Source: Leeuwenhoekiella polynyae (GTDB lineage: Bacteria; Bacteroidota; Bacteroidia; Flavobacteriales; Flavobacteriaceae). From it: DNA of 64,000 nt. A program made the translations under genes and the position numbers. Location: positions 62,001 through 126,000 of the forward strand of contig NZ_QOVK01000004.1 in assembly GCF_004104075.1 (NCBI RefSeq), given 5' to 3'. Below the pieces are notes generated by a model. The model saw nothing but the letters and a program-made list of their open reading frames with translations. It was not told the origin of the DNA and searched no databases. This document shows positions 56,010 through 64,000 of this stretch, piece after piece (within the stretch, counting starts at the first letter, position 1; each line of letters opens with the position of its first letter).

Positions 56010-56727
56010 AGTTTTGTATTATAAATAACGCAGGCCTCTTGTGTAAATCCGGTTTTTTGGTCTGCCAGATAGAGATGGGCTTTGTTACAATAAATTCGGT
56101 AGGAAGTGTGATGTCACAGGCAATACAAAGTCGCGTGTTAGCCTGTAAAGTGTTGCACAATTCATCAATCATTTTATTGTTGCGATAAGGTGTTTCAATA
56201 AAAAGTTGAGATTGATTATAATCTTTAGAAATTCGCTCCAAACGTTTCAGTTCGCTGCGTCGTTCTTTAGAATCAATAGGCAAATAGCCGTTAAAAGCAA
56301 AGTTTTGACCATTCATCCCACTGCTCATCATTGCCATTAAAATAGAAGAAGGCCCTACTAAAGGAACTACTTGTATTCCTTTTTCGTGAGCGAGTCGCAC
56401 AACTTCAGCGCCGGGATCTGCAATACCGGGAACACCGGCCTCAGACATTAAACCTATTGATTTTCCTTTTAAACAAGAGTCTAAGTATGCAGGGACTTCG
56501 GTAATTTCTGTGTGTTTATTAAGTGGATGTAGAATTAAAGAAGGTTGTGGTTTTTCTTTGCAAATTTGTTTGATAAATCTTCGAGCTGTTTTCTCGTTTT
56601 CAACCACATATTCATCAATAGTGCTGATGATTTTCTGAACCAAACCCGGCATGACTTCAAGAGGATCTGTATCACCCAGTGTTACAGGAATCAGATACAA
56701 TTTACCGTACTCAGGTTTTATATGCAT
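56008..56727 (-). CDS. SAM-dependent tetrapyrrole-methylase-fold protein (RsmI-like)
   Basis: This 239-residue protein has the tetrapyrrole methylase fold. Motifs are LYLIPVTLGDTDP near the start, IGLMSEAGVPGIADPGAEVVRLAHEKG near residues 90-116, VVPLVGPSSILMAMMSSGMNGQNFAFNGYLP, and QLFIETPYRNNKMIDEL. RsmI, which 2'-O-methylates 16S rRNA C1402, shares the ADPG and GPSS segments. This is a shorter, distinct Bacteroidota paralogue, so it may have another target. It ends at a terminator that overlaps its stop, and lies just after the phosphatase gene on the same strand. Confidence 0.88.
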   Translation of the reverse strand: MHIKPEYGKLYLIPVTLGDTDPLEVMPGLVQKIISTIDEYVVENEKTARRFIKQICKEKPQPSLILHPLNKHTEITEVPAYLDSCLKGKSIGLMSEAGVPGIADPGAEVVRLAHEKGIQVVPLVGPSSILMAMMSSGMNGQNFAFNGYLPIDSKERRSELKRLERISKDYNQSQLFIETPYRNNKMIDELCNTLQANTRLCIACDITLPTEFIVTKPISIWQTKKPDLHKRPALFIIQN

Positions 56728-56736
56728 AAAATTGAA

Positions 56737-57195
56737 TTATTTAGTGAGGCGCTCCGCTAATTTGGTAGTGGCTTCGTCTAGCATTTCGTAAACTTTGTCA
56801 AAACCTCTTAAACTGTCGTTATAAGGATCTGGTACATCTACGCGTTCACCGGGAAATATTTCATCCAAGATAAGATGAACCTTTTCTTTATCGCCATCAT
56901 TGCGTACTTGCTCAATTACGTCTTCATAGTTGTAATTGTCCATCACAAAAATATGATCGTAGTGACCAAAAAAAGCGGGTTTAAATTGCATTCCGCGTTG
57001 ATCTGAAATGTCTAAGCCATTTTTTTGAGCAATTGCAATGCTTCTCGAGTCTGGAAGACTCCCTACGTGCCAATGACCCGTTCCTGCTGAATCGACTTCA
57101 AATTTATCAGTGTCTAATTTCGATTTTAATAATCCTTCTGCTAGTGGAGATCTGCAAATATTACCTAAGCAAACCATTAAAATACGTGTTTTCAT
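56737..57195 (-). CDS. Low-molecular-weight protein-tyrosine phosphatase
   Basis: This 152-residue phosphatase has the P-loop MVCLGNICRSPLAEG with nucleophile Cys9 and Arg15, and the general-acid loop VPDPYNDSLRGF near residue 121. The fold is complete (FEVDSAGTGHWHVG, DQRGMQFKPAFF). LMW-PTPs act on phosphotyrosine proteins, often in exopolysaccharide control, and some are arsenate reductases. Here, with no capsule genes near, the role is open. It is 9 bases upstream of the RsmI-like gene, so the two probably share a transcript, and 76 bases downstream of dnaA. Confidence 0.93.
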   Translation of the reverse strand: MKTRILMVCLGNICRSPLAEGLLKSKLDTDKFEVDSAGTGHWHVGSLPDSRSIAIAQKNGLDISDQRGMQFKPAFFGHYDHIFVMDNYNYEDVIEQVRNDGDKEKVHLILDEIFPGERVDVPDPYNDSLRGFDKVYEMLDEATTKLAERLTK

Positions 57196-57271
57196 TTCAG
57201 GTAAATTTTTAGCGAAAGCTTAATTTTTTTAATTGATACAGAAAGGTAAAGATACGCAACTCAAGAGTTAA

Positions 57272-58702
57272 TTACATAGTGAGTTTTTTGTTTAAATCCT
57301 CTACGTATTTTTTAAACTGCTTGTCTGTAGCTGATAGGTTGTCGACGGTTTTGCAGGCGTGTAGAACGGTGGCATGGTCGCGTTTACCTATCTGAGAACC
57401 AATACTTGCAAGAGAAGCTTTGGTTAGTTTTTTTGCAAAAAACATAGCGAGTTGTCTTGCTTGTACTATGTGTCGCTTGCGAGTTTTAGACTGCAGCGTA
57501 TCTACATCCATCTGAAAATAGTCACTTACTACTTTCTGAATGTAATCTATAGAAACCTCGCGCTTGGTGTGTTTAACATAGTTGTCTACAATTTTCTTTG
57601 CAAGCTCGAGATTGATTTCTTTTTTGTTGAAAGAAGAGTGAGCGATTAATGAGATAATGGCACCCTCTAGTTCACGAATGTTAGTCTTGATATTATTTGC
57701 TAAAAACTCAACAATATCTTCTGGCATTTCTACGCCATCTTGATACAGTTTATTTTTAATAATAGAAACACGTGTTTCAAAACCAGGCTGTTGCAATTCT
57801 GCAGAAAGTCCCCATTTAAAGCGAGAAAGCAGGCGCTGTTCTATATCCTGCATATCTACAGGAGCTTTATCACTAGTTAAAACTACTTGTTTTCCGTTTT
57901 GATGTAAATGGTTAAAGATGTGGAAAAATACATCTTGAGTACCAGCCTTACCTGATAACAATTGAATGTCATCTACTATAAGTACATCAATTACCTGATA
58001 GAAATGGATAAAATCATTTCGGTTATTCTTTTTAACCGACTCTATATATTGCTGAGTGAATTTTTCTGCAGAAATATAAAGAACTGTTTTATCTGGGTAA
58101 CGGTCTTTAATTTGTACACCAATAGCATGAGCTAAATGAGTTTTACCTAAACCAACACCTCCAAAAATAAGTAATGGATTAAAAGAAGTTCCTCCCGGTT
58201 TATTGGCAACAGCCATACCTGCAGAACGAGCAAGGCGGTTAGAGTCACCTTCAAGAAAGTTATCAAAATTGTAATTAGGATTCAATTGAGATTCTATCTG
58301 AAGATTACGAATTCCCGGAATTACAAAGGGATTTTTTAGTTCAGGATTTTTATTTTTTAAAGGAGCGTCAACCTCTTGCGATTTCATCGTGTTGGGACGG
58401 TTGGTGCTCGGTATTTTTTCAGTGAAAGGTTGGCGGTTTCCGTAGGTATTTTCCATACGAATTACATAAACCAACTTTGCGTGTTCTCCCAGCTCTTTAG
58501 TTAGAGAGACTTTTAATAGTTTTACATAATGTTCTTCTAGCCACTCATAAAAGAATTTACTAGGAACCTGTATGCTGAGAGCATTATCTGTAAGTTTAAC
58601 TGCTCGAATGGGTTCGAACCAGGTTTTGTAAGCCTGCGGGGTTATATTGTCCTGAATAAATGAGAGACAATTATCCCATACTGTTTGCGCAGTCATACTC
58701 AT
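57272..58702 (-). CDS. dnaA: Chromosomal replication initiator DnaA
   Basis: This 476-residue AAA+ initiator has the N-terminal DnaB-interacting domain I (VWDNCLSFIQDNITPQAYKTW) and a variable linker at about 85-130. Domain III has Walker A GGVGLGKTHLAHAIG, Walker B VLIVDDIQLLSGK and the arginine-finger region LLSRFKWG. The DNA-binding domain IV has RQLAMFFAKKLTKASLASIG and the signature KRDHATVLHACKTV. Two ATGs (58702 and 58696) are possible starts. The gap upstream (58703-58903) shows no cluster of TTATCCACA-type boxes, so oriC is not evident here. A CATATTTG sequence on the - strand (58791-58798) may be the -7 box. Confidence 0.97.
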   Translation of the reverse strand: MSMTAQTVWDNCLSFIQDNITPQAYKTWFEPIRAVKLTDNALSIQVPSKFFYEWLEEHYVKLLKVSLTKELGEHAKLVYVIRMENTYGNRQPFTEKIPSTNRPNTMKSQEVDAPLKNKNPELKNPFVIPGIRNLQIESQLNPNYNFDNFLEGDSNRLARSAGMAVANKPGGTSFNPLLIFGGVGLGKTHLAHAIGVQIKDRYPDKTVLYISAEKFTQQYIESVKKNNRNDFIHFYQVIDVLIVDDIQLLSGKAGTQDVFFHIFNHLHQNGKQVVLTSDKAPVDMQDIEQRLLSRFKWGLSAELQQPGFETRVSIIKNKLYQDGVEMPEDIVEFLANNIKTNIRELEGAIISLIAHSSFNKKEINLELAKKIVDNYVKHTKREVSIDYIQKVVSDYFQMDVDTLQSKTRKRHIVQARQLAMFFAKKLTKASLASIGSQIGKRDHATVLHACKTVDNLSATDKQFKKYVEDLNKKLTM

Positions 58703-58903
58703 TCTTTTGGTTAAATTTTAAGTTATTTTTGTTTTTCGGACGTCTGAAAAGTGAGAAAATAAAGAGATCTTCGTTTCGTTCAGCGCGAGGCAAATATGTG
58801 AACAAAAAATGTAATAAAAAAAGAAAATTAGATTGCTTTTTTAGAATTTTTTGCGCATACTCTTTCCGAGGTTTAATCTAAGAATTTATTTGTTAATAAC
58901 TCT

Positions 58904-59299
58904 ATGAAATCACACACAACTTCTGTTAAAGTTAGATATGCAGAAACAGATCAAATGGGTGTAGTGCATCATGCTAACTATGCTGTTTATCTGGAACTTG
59001 CTCGTATAGAATGGTTAGAAGCTATTGGAATTTCCTATAAAAAAATGGAAGAGAAAGGGGTTATGTTACCTGTTTACGGCATGCAGTTTTCTTTTTTGAA
59101 GCCTGCGCTATTTGATGATATTTTAACTATAAAAACAATGCTTAGGAAAACACCTCGTGCGAGTATAGTTTTTGACTATGAAATTTATAATCAGAATCAA
59201 GAATTGCTTACTAAAGCAGAAACAACTTTAGTTTTTGTAGATATGTCAACAAACAGACCTACAAGATGTCCGGAATATGTCTTAGAGAAGTTAAAATAA
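58904..59299 (+). CDS. Acyl-CoA thioesterase, 4HBT/YbgC family
   Basis: This 131-residue hot-dog-fold thioesterase has the motif VRYAETDQMGVVHHANYAVYLELARIEWL at residues 8-36, including the catalytic Asp (ETDQMG) and the HHANY segment of the 4-hydroxybenzoyl-CoA/YbgC group. The length is normal. It starts divergently from dnaA after a 201-base gap and converges on the YigZ-like gene 3 bases away. Substrate choice cannot be read from the sequence; YbgC homologues act on short- or medium-chain acyl-CoA. Confidence 0.92.
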   Translation: MKSHTTSVKVRYAETDQMGVVHHANYAVYLELARIEWLEAIGISYKKMEEKGVMLPVYGMQFSFLKPALFDDILTIKTMLRKTPRASIVFDYEIYNQNQELLTKAETTLVFVDMSTNRPTRCPEYVLEKLK

Positions 59300-59302
59300 T
59301 AG

Positions 59303-59914
59303 TTACTCAATAACTGAGCTCTCGATGCCAAAAACTGCATTGAAGCGATCTTGAATACGGTTCAGATCATTTTTACGAACATCTATTGTGATTAAGCAGC
59401 TCAATTCCATTTTTTGTTTTGCAATGTCTAATTGCTCTTCTTTGATAATTCTCATTACCGTATGAAGTAAGGGATATTCAAATTTTAATTGAAGTTCTTC
59501 AGTAATCGTTTTTGTTATAATGGTAGACTCTTCTAAAGCGAATTGAGCAGCAGTTTTGTAAGCTTGTATCAATCCGCCAACGCCTAGATTCGTGCCACCA
59601 TAATATCTAATTACCGTTACCAATGTTTGTGTAACCTCAAAAGATTGTAGTTGACCATAAATAGGTAATCCCGCAGAATTACTGGGTTCCCCATCATCAT
59701 TTGCTCTATAATGCTCGTAATTCTTTCCTAGTTGCCAGGCATAACAAACGTGTGATGCTTTATTGTGTTTGGTTTTTAAATCAGAAATAATAGTATCAAT
59801 TTCACTTTCATTGGTAACAGGATGTGCCTGGCCGATGAATTTACTTCCGCGGTCTTTAAAGAATGTTTCTTCTCCGGTTTTAGCAAGGGTTTTATAACAG
59901 TCTATTTCCTGCAT
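59303..59914 (-). CDS. YigZ/IMPACT family protein
   Basis: This 203-residue protein has the UPF0029/IMPACT N-terminal domain with KFIGQAHPV near residue 25, HVCYAWQLG, RANDDGEPSNSAGLPIYGQL near 68-87 and VTVIRYYGGTNLGVGGLIQAYKTAA near 100-124. A short ferredoxin-like C-terminal domain follows. The family, including E. coli YigZ, binds nucleic acid or ribosomes but its role is unclear. It begins 10 bases after the end of the EamA gene, so it is likely part of the ribD-HAD-EamA transcript. Confidence 0.93.
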   Translation of the reverse strand: MQEIDCYKTLAKTGEETFFKDRGSKFIGQAHPVTNESEIDTIISDLKTKHNKASHVCYAWQLGKNYEHYRANDDGEPSNSAGLPIYGQLQSFEVTQTLVTVIRYYGGTNLGVGGLIQAYKTAAQFALEESTIITKTITEELQLKFEYPLLHTVMRIIKEEQLDIAKQKMELSCLITIDVRKNDLNRIQDRFNAVFGIESSVIE

Positions 59915-59924
59915 TATTCAATTT

Positions 59925-60793
59925 TTACTGGATAGTTGTGATTAGTATGATGCTTAAAATAGCAAATCCTATCCCAATCCAGTTTTTTGCGGAAAGTTTT
60001 TCCTTAAAAAATAAGATTCCTATTAATGTTGCAACCATTACGATACCTAAATTGTTTAATGTAAAAACAGTAGAGCTTTCTAGAGAGGGGTGTCTCAGTG
60101 CACGTACCAGAAAATAGATCGAAAAATAGTTAGGAACTCCCAGAGCTATTCCTCCAATAATGTTTTTAAGTTGAATCTTCTGACTGCCCTTTATTAACTG
60201 GAAAATTAATACCGCAAGACCAAGTATAAATGCTGTTGCAAATATCATTGCAGAAAAAAGCGGCACGTCTTTTTCTGCTACAAAACTATCTTCCAGAAAT
60301 TTGATGCTCGTGTCAATTATACCACTACCCAGGAATACTAAAATAGGAAATACCAGATTTTTTTAGTTGGTTTGCTAGAATCCTGCTTCTTTACCGAAAC
60401 CAGATAAACGGCAATTAAGGCAGCAAGAATCCCGACTATTTTAAGAGTAGCGGCATTTTCTCTATAATAAATTAACCCAAAAGCAATTGGTATGACCACG
60501 CTCATTTTTGTTGCCACAGATACAACGGAAAGTCCGCTGCGTTGTGTGGTTATAGCCATTAGGTTGAAAATAACAATGAATAAAACTCCTAAAAAAACTG
60601 TGCCGGGTAACCAAGAATACGTTGCAAGTCCGGTCCAGTTTACGGGCTGTGAATATGCTGCAAAGCCTGAAGCATAAGCGATTATATAGTTAACGACTAT
60701 AGCCTGAAATATGTTGACTTGAAACTTATCAAAAAGCTTAAATACTAAAAAGATAATGCTTGAAGCAAGTATGTTTAAAAACAAATAGATCAA
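59925..60793 (-). pseudogene. EamA/DMT-family transporter, split by a frameshift in an A7 run
   Basis: Two abutting frames encode the two halves of one EamA permease. The first (60793 to about 60338, TTG start) gives five helices and ends prematurely in KPTKKIWYFLF. The second resumes in another frame with NLVFPILVFLGSGIIDTSIKFL and continues to 59925. Adding one base to the seven-A run (60358-60364, T7 on the + strand) joins them into 289 residues, the usual EamA length, with both repeats intact. The cause could be a real mutation, a sequencing error in the homopolymer, slippage expression or phase variation. The TTG start overlaps the HAD stop (TTGA). Nothing else in the gene looks decayed. 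Confidence 0.88.
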
Positions 60794-61404
60794 AACAAGG
60801 CTTTTTTGACTTCAAACAAGTGTGTGACGTCTTCAAAACCGGGTTCTAAATGCCAAGTATGAATTCCCATTGATGAGGCCGCTGCAGTATTTAAAATAGT
60901 ATCGTCTATAAATAGTGTTTCATTTGCTAAGAGGTCGTCTTTACGTAAAACGAAATCGTAAATCTCAAGATCTGGTTTACGTAAATTGATTTGCTGTGAA
61001 AGATAAAACCGTTCAAAACAATTTTGGAATTGAGAATAGCGTACCGCTCCCATATTTTTAATAACCTGCTCAATGTGCAGGTCATTGGTGTTGCTCAACA
61101 AAAGCAATCTGTATTTTTTTGACTTGGCTAATTCTATAATCCAATCAAGGCGTTGTTGAGGCAAATCGAGAATGATGCTATTCCAGGCTTGTTGAAAGGA
61201 TAAAGCTGTAAGCTGCGGGAATTTTTTCAGGTAATTTTCAGTTAATTGATCACTGGTGATCAACCCCTTTTCATAGGCGTTGTGCCATGTGGTCATCTCT
61301 TCATTTATAATTCTGATTCCCATTTTGGCTAATGCCTGCTCAGGGGCTTTTTTATCGAGATTGATGAAAACATCACCAAAATCAAAGAGTAGATTCTTAA
61401 TCAT
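60790..61404 (-). CDS. HAD-superfamily phosphatase (YihX-like)
   Basis: This 204-residue HAD subfamily IA protein has motif I LLFDFGDVFINLD at residues 4-16, in which the usual second Asp is Gly, as in the YihX/epoxide-hydrolase-like DxGxV group. Motif II is LLLLSNTND near residue 98, then a conserved Lys (LRKPDLEIYDF), and motif IV is ETLFIDDTILN near 158. YihX hydrolyses glucose-1-phosphate, but the substrate here is not known. It overlaps ribD by 8 bases and the EamA gene by 4, so the three are one operon. A role in flavin-nucleotide dephosphorylation after RibD is possible by position only. Confidence 0.88.
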   Translation of the reverse strand: MIKNLLFDFGDVFINLDKKAPEQALAKMGIRIINEEMTTWHNAYEKGLITSDQLTENYLKKFPQLTALSFQQAWNSIILDLPQQRLDWIIELAKSKKYRLLLLSNTNDLHIEQVIKNMGAVRYSQFQNCFERFYLSQQINLRKPDLEIYDFVLRKDDLLANETLFIDDTILNTAAASSMGIHTWHLEPGFEDVTHLFEVKKALF

Positions 61405-62449
61405 TAATAGAACTATAATGGGTTAGTGTATCACCGTTAATCGTTGTGCTTTCTGAATTTTGAATAGCTGTAAGTACAGGAGCTTTAATGCCAGATTTAA
61501 AAATAAGATTTCCTTTAAAAACCCGGGCTTCATCCCAGAGCTTTTCGTCTATAAAGCTTTGTAGTGTATGAGCGCCACCTTCTATAATCACTGACTGTAA
61601 GCCTTCGCTATACAGTATTTTACAAATCTGAGCAGGAAGGTTTTGATTAAAATCTACTTTAATAAACTTCAAATTAGTTTTGTTTTCAACCTCTAAAGCT
61701 GTTAGTATTAGCGTTGGTACCTTTTGATCAAAAACAATAGTTTCTTGAGGTAAACTCAAATTACGATCAATGATTACGCGGGTGGGAGAATCGCCTGCCC
61801 AGTCGCGAGTTGTTAAGCTGGGATTATCAGCTTTGACGGTATTTGTTCCTACTAAAACACTTTGTTCTTCAGCGCGCCATTTATGTACAAGTTGTCGGCT
61901 TATTTTAGTTGTGATCCAAACCGGTTCTTTTTTATTTCTGCTTTCAACATCTGGGGCGATAAAGCCATCTAAACTTTCAGCCCATTTAAGAATAACATAG
62001 GGACGCTTTTTTTGATGAAATGTAAAAAAGCGCTTGTTCAGATTTTGACATTCTTTTTCTAATACACCTACCAACACCTCGCAGCCTGCATCAAGCAATT
62101 TCTTAATTCCTCTTCCTGCAACTTCAGCAAAGGGATCAACCGTTCCTATGACCACTTTTTTTATTCCTTTGGCTATAATGAGATCACTGCACGGTGGAGT
62201 TTTACCAAAATGACTACAAGGCTCCAGACTTACATAAATCGTAGATTTCTCAAGTAGTTCTGTTTTTTTTACGCTATTTACCGCATTCACTTCGGCATGT
62301 GGTTGCCCGGCTTTCTGGTGCCAGCCTTCTCCTATAATTATGCCATCGCAAACGATAACACTACCTACCATTGGGTTGGGGTAAGTGTTTCCCAGTCCGT
62401 TTTTAGCCAGTTGTAAACAGCGAGCCATGTATTTTTCGTGTATCTTCAC
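61397..62449 (-). CDS. ribD: Bifunctional riboflavin biosynthesis deaminase/reductase RibD
   Basis: This 350-residue enzyme deaminates and then reduces the pyrimidine intermediate of riboflavin synthesis. The N-terminal cytidine-deaminase-like domain has the zinc ligands His51 in HAEVNAV (with catalytic Glu53), Cys78 and Cys87 in PCSHFGKTPPC. The C-terminal reductase domain begins near residue 150 (RPYVILKWAESLDGFIAP) and includes VLVGTNTVKADNPSLTTRDW and VIIEGGAHTLQSFI. The start appears to be GTG at 62447-62449 (MKIHEKYMARCLQLA); the next ATG, seven codons on, would cut the first helix. It overlaps the HAD gene by 8 bases and is divergent from the GNAT gene. Confidence 0.95.
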   Translation of the reverse strand: MKIHEKYMARCLQLAKNGLGNTYPNPMVGSVIVCDGIIIGEGWHQKAGQPHAEVNAVNSVKKTELLEKSTIYVSLEPCSHFGKTPPCSDLIIAKGIKKVVIGTVDPFAEVAGRGIKKLLDAGCEVLVGVLEKECQNLNKRFFTFHQKKRPYVILKWAESLDGFIAPDVESRNKKEPVWITTKISRQLVHKWRAEEQSVLVGTNTVKADNPSLTTRDWAGDSPTRVIIDRNLSLPQETIVFDQKVPTLILTALEVENKTNLKFIKVDFNQNLPAQICKILYSEGLQSVIIEGGAHTLQSFIDEKLWDEARVFKGNLIFKSGIKAPVLTAIQNSESTTINGDTLTHYSSIND

Positions 62450-62484
62450 AAACTCAAAAGTACCATTAAAAAGTAAGAAAATCG

Positions 62485-62967
62485 ATGCTACAAATTAGAC
62501 CAGTAGAACATGCTGATAATGTGAATTTAGCAACTGTTCTAAGAGCTATTTTAGTTGAAATGGGCGTACCTAAAGTAGGTACTGCATACGAGGACAAGGC
62601 TTTAGATTGCATGTATGAAACTTATGCTGAAACAAATGCGCAGTATTTTGTGGTAGAACAAGATGGTGCAATTTTAGGAGGTGCAGGTATTGCAGCATTA
62701 GCCAATTATGATGGACCTGTTTGCGAGCTGCAGAAAATGTATGTTTCTTCAGAGTTGAGGGGGCGGGGTGTAGGGAAACAGCTCATGAATACGTGTCTCG
62801 AATTTGCATTAAAATCAGGTTTTGAACAAGTTTATATAGAGACGATGCCGTATATGGAAGCCGCCCAGAAACTCTATAAGAAAACCGGTTTTTATTACAT
62901 CGACGGACCAATGGGATGCACGGGTCATAATGCTTGCCCCGTTCATATGCTTAAAGATTTAAAGTAG
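62485..62967 (+). CDS. GNAT family N-acetyltransferase
   Basis: This 160-residue acetyltransferase has the acetyl-CoA motif CELQKMYVSSELRGRGVGKQLMNTCLEFA at about residues 77-105 and the C-terminal YMEAAQKLYKKTGFYYIDGPMG. The final HNACPVHMLKDL is characteristic of a Bacteroidota subgroup whose acceptor I do not know. Its stop is followed directly by the prmC ATG, so the two are cotranscribed. A link to translation termination is only positional. Confidence 0.92.
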   Translation: MLQIRPVEHADNVNLATVLRAILVEMGVPKVGTAYEDKALDCMYETYAETNAQYFVVEQDGAILGGAGIAALANYDGPVCELQKMYVSSELRGRGVGKQLMNTCLEFALKSGFEQVYIETMPYMEAAQKLYKKTGFYYIDGPMGCTGHNACPVHMLKDLK

Positions 62968-63819
62968 ATGATATTAGGCGAATACCGAACTTATTTTTAT
63001 AAGCAATTAGCTGATTTATATCCTCTGGAGGAGTGTGTGACTTTTTTTAAGTCTTTCGCCGAAAAGTTTCTCGGGATGCAACCTGTTCAGATTCCTATAA
63101 GTTTGAATAAGGAATTGACGGAAGCAGAATTAGAACTATTCAATGAAGCGCTTTTAAAACTGAAAAAGCACGAACCTTTACAGTACATAATCGGTGAGAC
63201 TGAATTTTATGGTTTTCCTATTAAAGTTGCTTCAGGAGTGCTTATTCCCAGACCGGAAACTGAAGAATTAGTAGACTGGGTTTATCAGGATTTTAAAAAG
63301 AATAATGCTTCTATTTCAATTCTAGATATTGGTACCGGCAGTGGAGCAATTGCTGTGAGCCTGGCTAAATTAATAACTCAGGCATCGGTTAGCGCGATTG
63401 ATTTTTCGACTAAAGCCTTAGCGATAGCAAAGGATAATGCAGCGCTCAACTCAGTTAAAATTAATTGGATAGAGCAAGATATACTTTCAACAGGTGGTCT
63501 AGAGCAAAGCTATGATGTTATTGTTTCAAATCCGCCATATGTGAGAAATCTGGAAAAGGTAGAAATACAATCTAATGTGCTTAATTATGAGCCTCACGAG
63601 GCTCTTTTTGTCGCAGATGACAATGCGTTAATTTTCTATAAAAAAATAGCAACTCTGGCATTTCAGAGCTTAAAACAAAACGGAATTTTGTATTTTGAAA
63701 TCAATGAGTATTTAGGAGATGAAACGCTAGAGCTAGTTAAAAATAGTGGGTTTAAAAACGTAGAATTACGAAATGATTTTGCGGGAAAACCCAGAATGCT
63801 AAAAGCAAAACGTACATGA
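62968..63819 (+). CDS. prmC: Peptide chain release factor N5-glutamine methyltransferase
   Basis: This 283-residue enzyme methylates the Gln of the GGQ motif in RF1 and RF2. It has an N-terminal helical domain with HEPLQYIIGETEFYGFPIKVASGVLIPRPETEELVDWV near residues 70-108, the SAM motif ILDIGTGSGAIAVSLA near 114, and the active-site NPPY at 188-191. The RPETEELV and NPPYV signatures separate PrmC from PrmB. The start adjoins the GNAT stop, and the 3' end overlaps the next ATG (ATGA, 63816-63819). Confidence 0.96.
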   Translation: MILGEYRTYFYKQLADLYPLEECVTFFKSFAEKFLGMQPVQIPISLNKELTEAELELFNEALLKLKKHEPLQYIIGETEFYGFPIKVASGVLIPRPETEELVDWVYQDFKKNNASISILDIGTGSGAIAVSLAKLITQASVSAIDFSTKALAIAKDNAALNSVKINWIEQDILSTGGLEQSYDVIVSNPPYVRNLEKVEIQSNVLNYEPHEALFVADDNALIFYKKIATLAFQSLKQNGILYFEINEYLGDETLELVKNSGFKNVELRNDFAGKPRMLKAKRT

Positions 63820-64000
63820 AAATTTTAAATTCTATTTGTGTTTTCTGCGGAAGCAGTGAAGGCAATGATCCAGAAATTATAAATCAATCAGAGATATTGG
63901 GTGCTAAGCTTGCGAAACACGAAATCACCCTTATTTACAGAGGTTCTCAATTGGGAATCATGGGGCGTGTTGCGCAATCATGTTTATCAAATAACGGAAA
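63816..64000 (+). CDS. LOG family protein (TIGR00730-like), 5' part only
   Basis: The frame from ATG 63816 runs off the window after about 61 residues. It begins MKILNSICVFCGSSEGNDPE, the N-terminal signature of the LOG/TIGR00730 Rossmann-fold nucleotide-monophosphate phosphoribohydrolases. The next conserved glycine motif, usually YGGGxxGLMG, reads YRGSQLGIMG, with Arg and Ser replacing two glycines. The PGGxGTxxE catalytic motif lies beyond the window. It overlaps prmC by 4 bases. Confidence 0.85.
   Translation, partial: MKILNSICVFCGSSEGNDPEIINQSEILGAKLAKHEITLIYRGSQLGIMGRVAQSCLSNNG

Noticed and set aside
58703-58903. Replication origin next to dnaA
   Set aside because: No cluster of DnaA boxes close to TTATCCACA and no AT-rich 13-mer series can be recognised, so location beside dnaA alone is not enough.
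60338-60793. EamA N-terminal half as an independent short gene
   Set aside because: The downstream frame supplies the missing second repeat when one base is added to the A7 run, so the two pieces are one broken gene.

Overview
The window comes from a marine-type member of the Flavobacteriaceae (Bacteroidota). The evidence is an AT-rich chromosome, promoters of the TTG-N19/20-TAnnTTTG form, almost no Shine-Dalgarno sequences, and many Bacteroidota-restricted families (DUF4249 with a TonB receptor, DUF4199, DUF6095, HAEPLYID protein, alpha-macroglobulin/plug protein, type-B L31). Genus cannot be fixed from the sequence alone.

Region 1 (1-11.4 kb) is the right-hand part of a polysaccharide utilisation locus on the + strand: the 3' end of a GH16 endo-hydrolase, a short DUF2264 protein, a GH105 unsaturated-uronyl hydrolase, a long DUF2264 protein, a GH2 beta-galactosidase and a large secreted macroglobulin/plug-domain protein. 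Together they suggest degradation of a uronic-acid-decorated galactan. No SusC/SusD pair or regulator lies inside the window.

Region 2 (11.4-16.5 kb, - strand) is a tightly overlapping five-gene run: a PD40/TolB-like secreted protein, an AT-rich DUF2971 protein, an MFS transporter, a CBM9-like lipoprotein and an aldo/keto reductase. Upstream lie three tandem 121-bp palindromic repeats and a structured, Flavo-1-like RNA motif.

Region 3 (16.5-24.5 kb, - strand) is a fatty-acid beta-oxidation cluster: MarR regulator, FadB/FadN-type fusion enzyme, thiolase and acyl-CoA dehydrogenase, with a separately terminated acyl-CoA ligase. Two near-identical 100-bp inverted-repeat elements sit between the operon genes.

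Region 4 (24.5-64 kb) is mostly core genome: purL with two envelope-type followers, rsmB, an ECF sigma / single-TM protein / periplasmic protein module, an MsbA-like ABC exporter, phosphoglucomutase, a GtrB-like glycosyltransferase, rpmE2, murQ, a TonB receptor with DUF4249, monomeric isocitrate dehydrogenase, rplS, trmD, a long-form GAPDH, an HtrA protease, dapF-GNAT-mltG, a lytic transglycosylase-like protein, an RsmI-like methylase, a low-molecular-weight phosphatase, dnaA, a thioesterase, a YigZ protein, a frameshifted EamA transporter, a HAD phosphatase, ribD, a GNAT, prmC and the start of a LOG-family gene. No tRNA, rRNA, CRISPR array, integrase or insertion sequence was seen.

The least explained signals are two apparent transcription units without proteins. 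One (34,148-34,342, +) has a textbook promoter, a closing stem and a terminator. The other (47,199-47,396, -) is a multi-hairpin RNA with its own terminator next to rplS.
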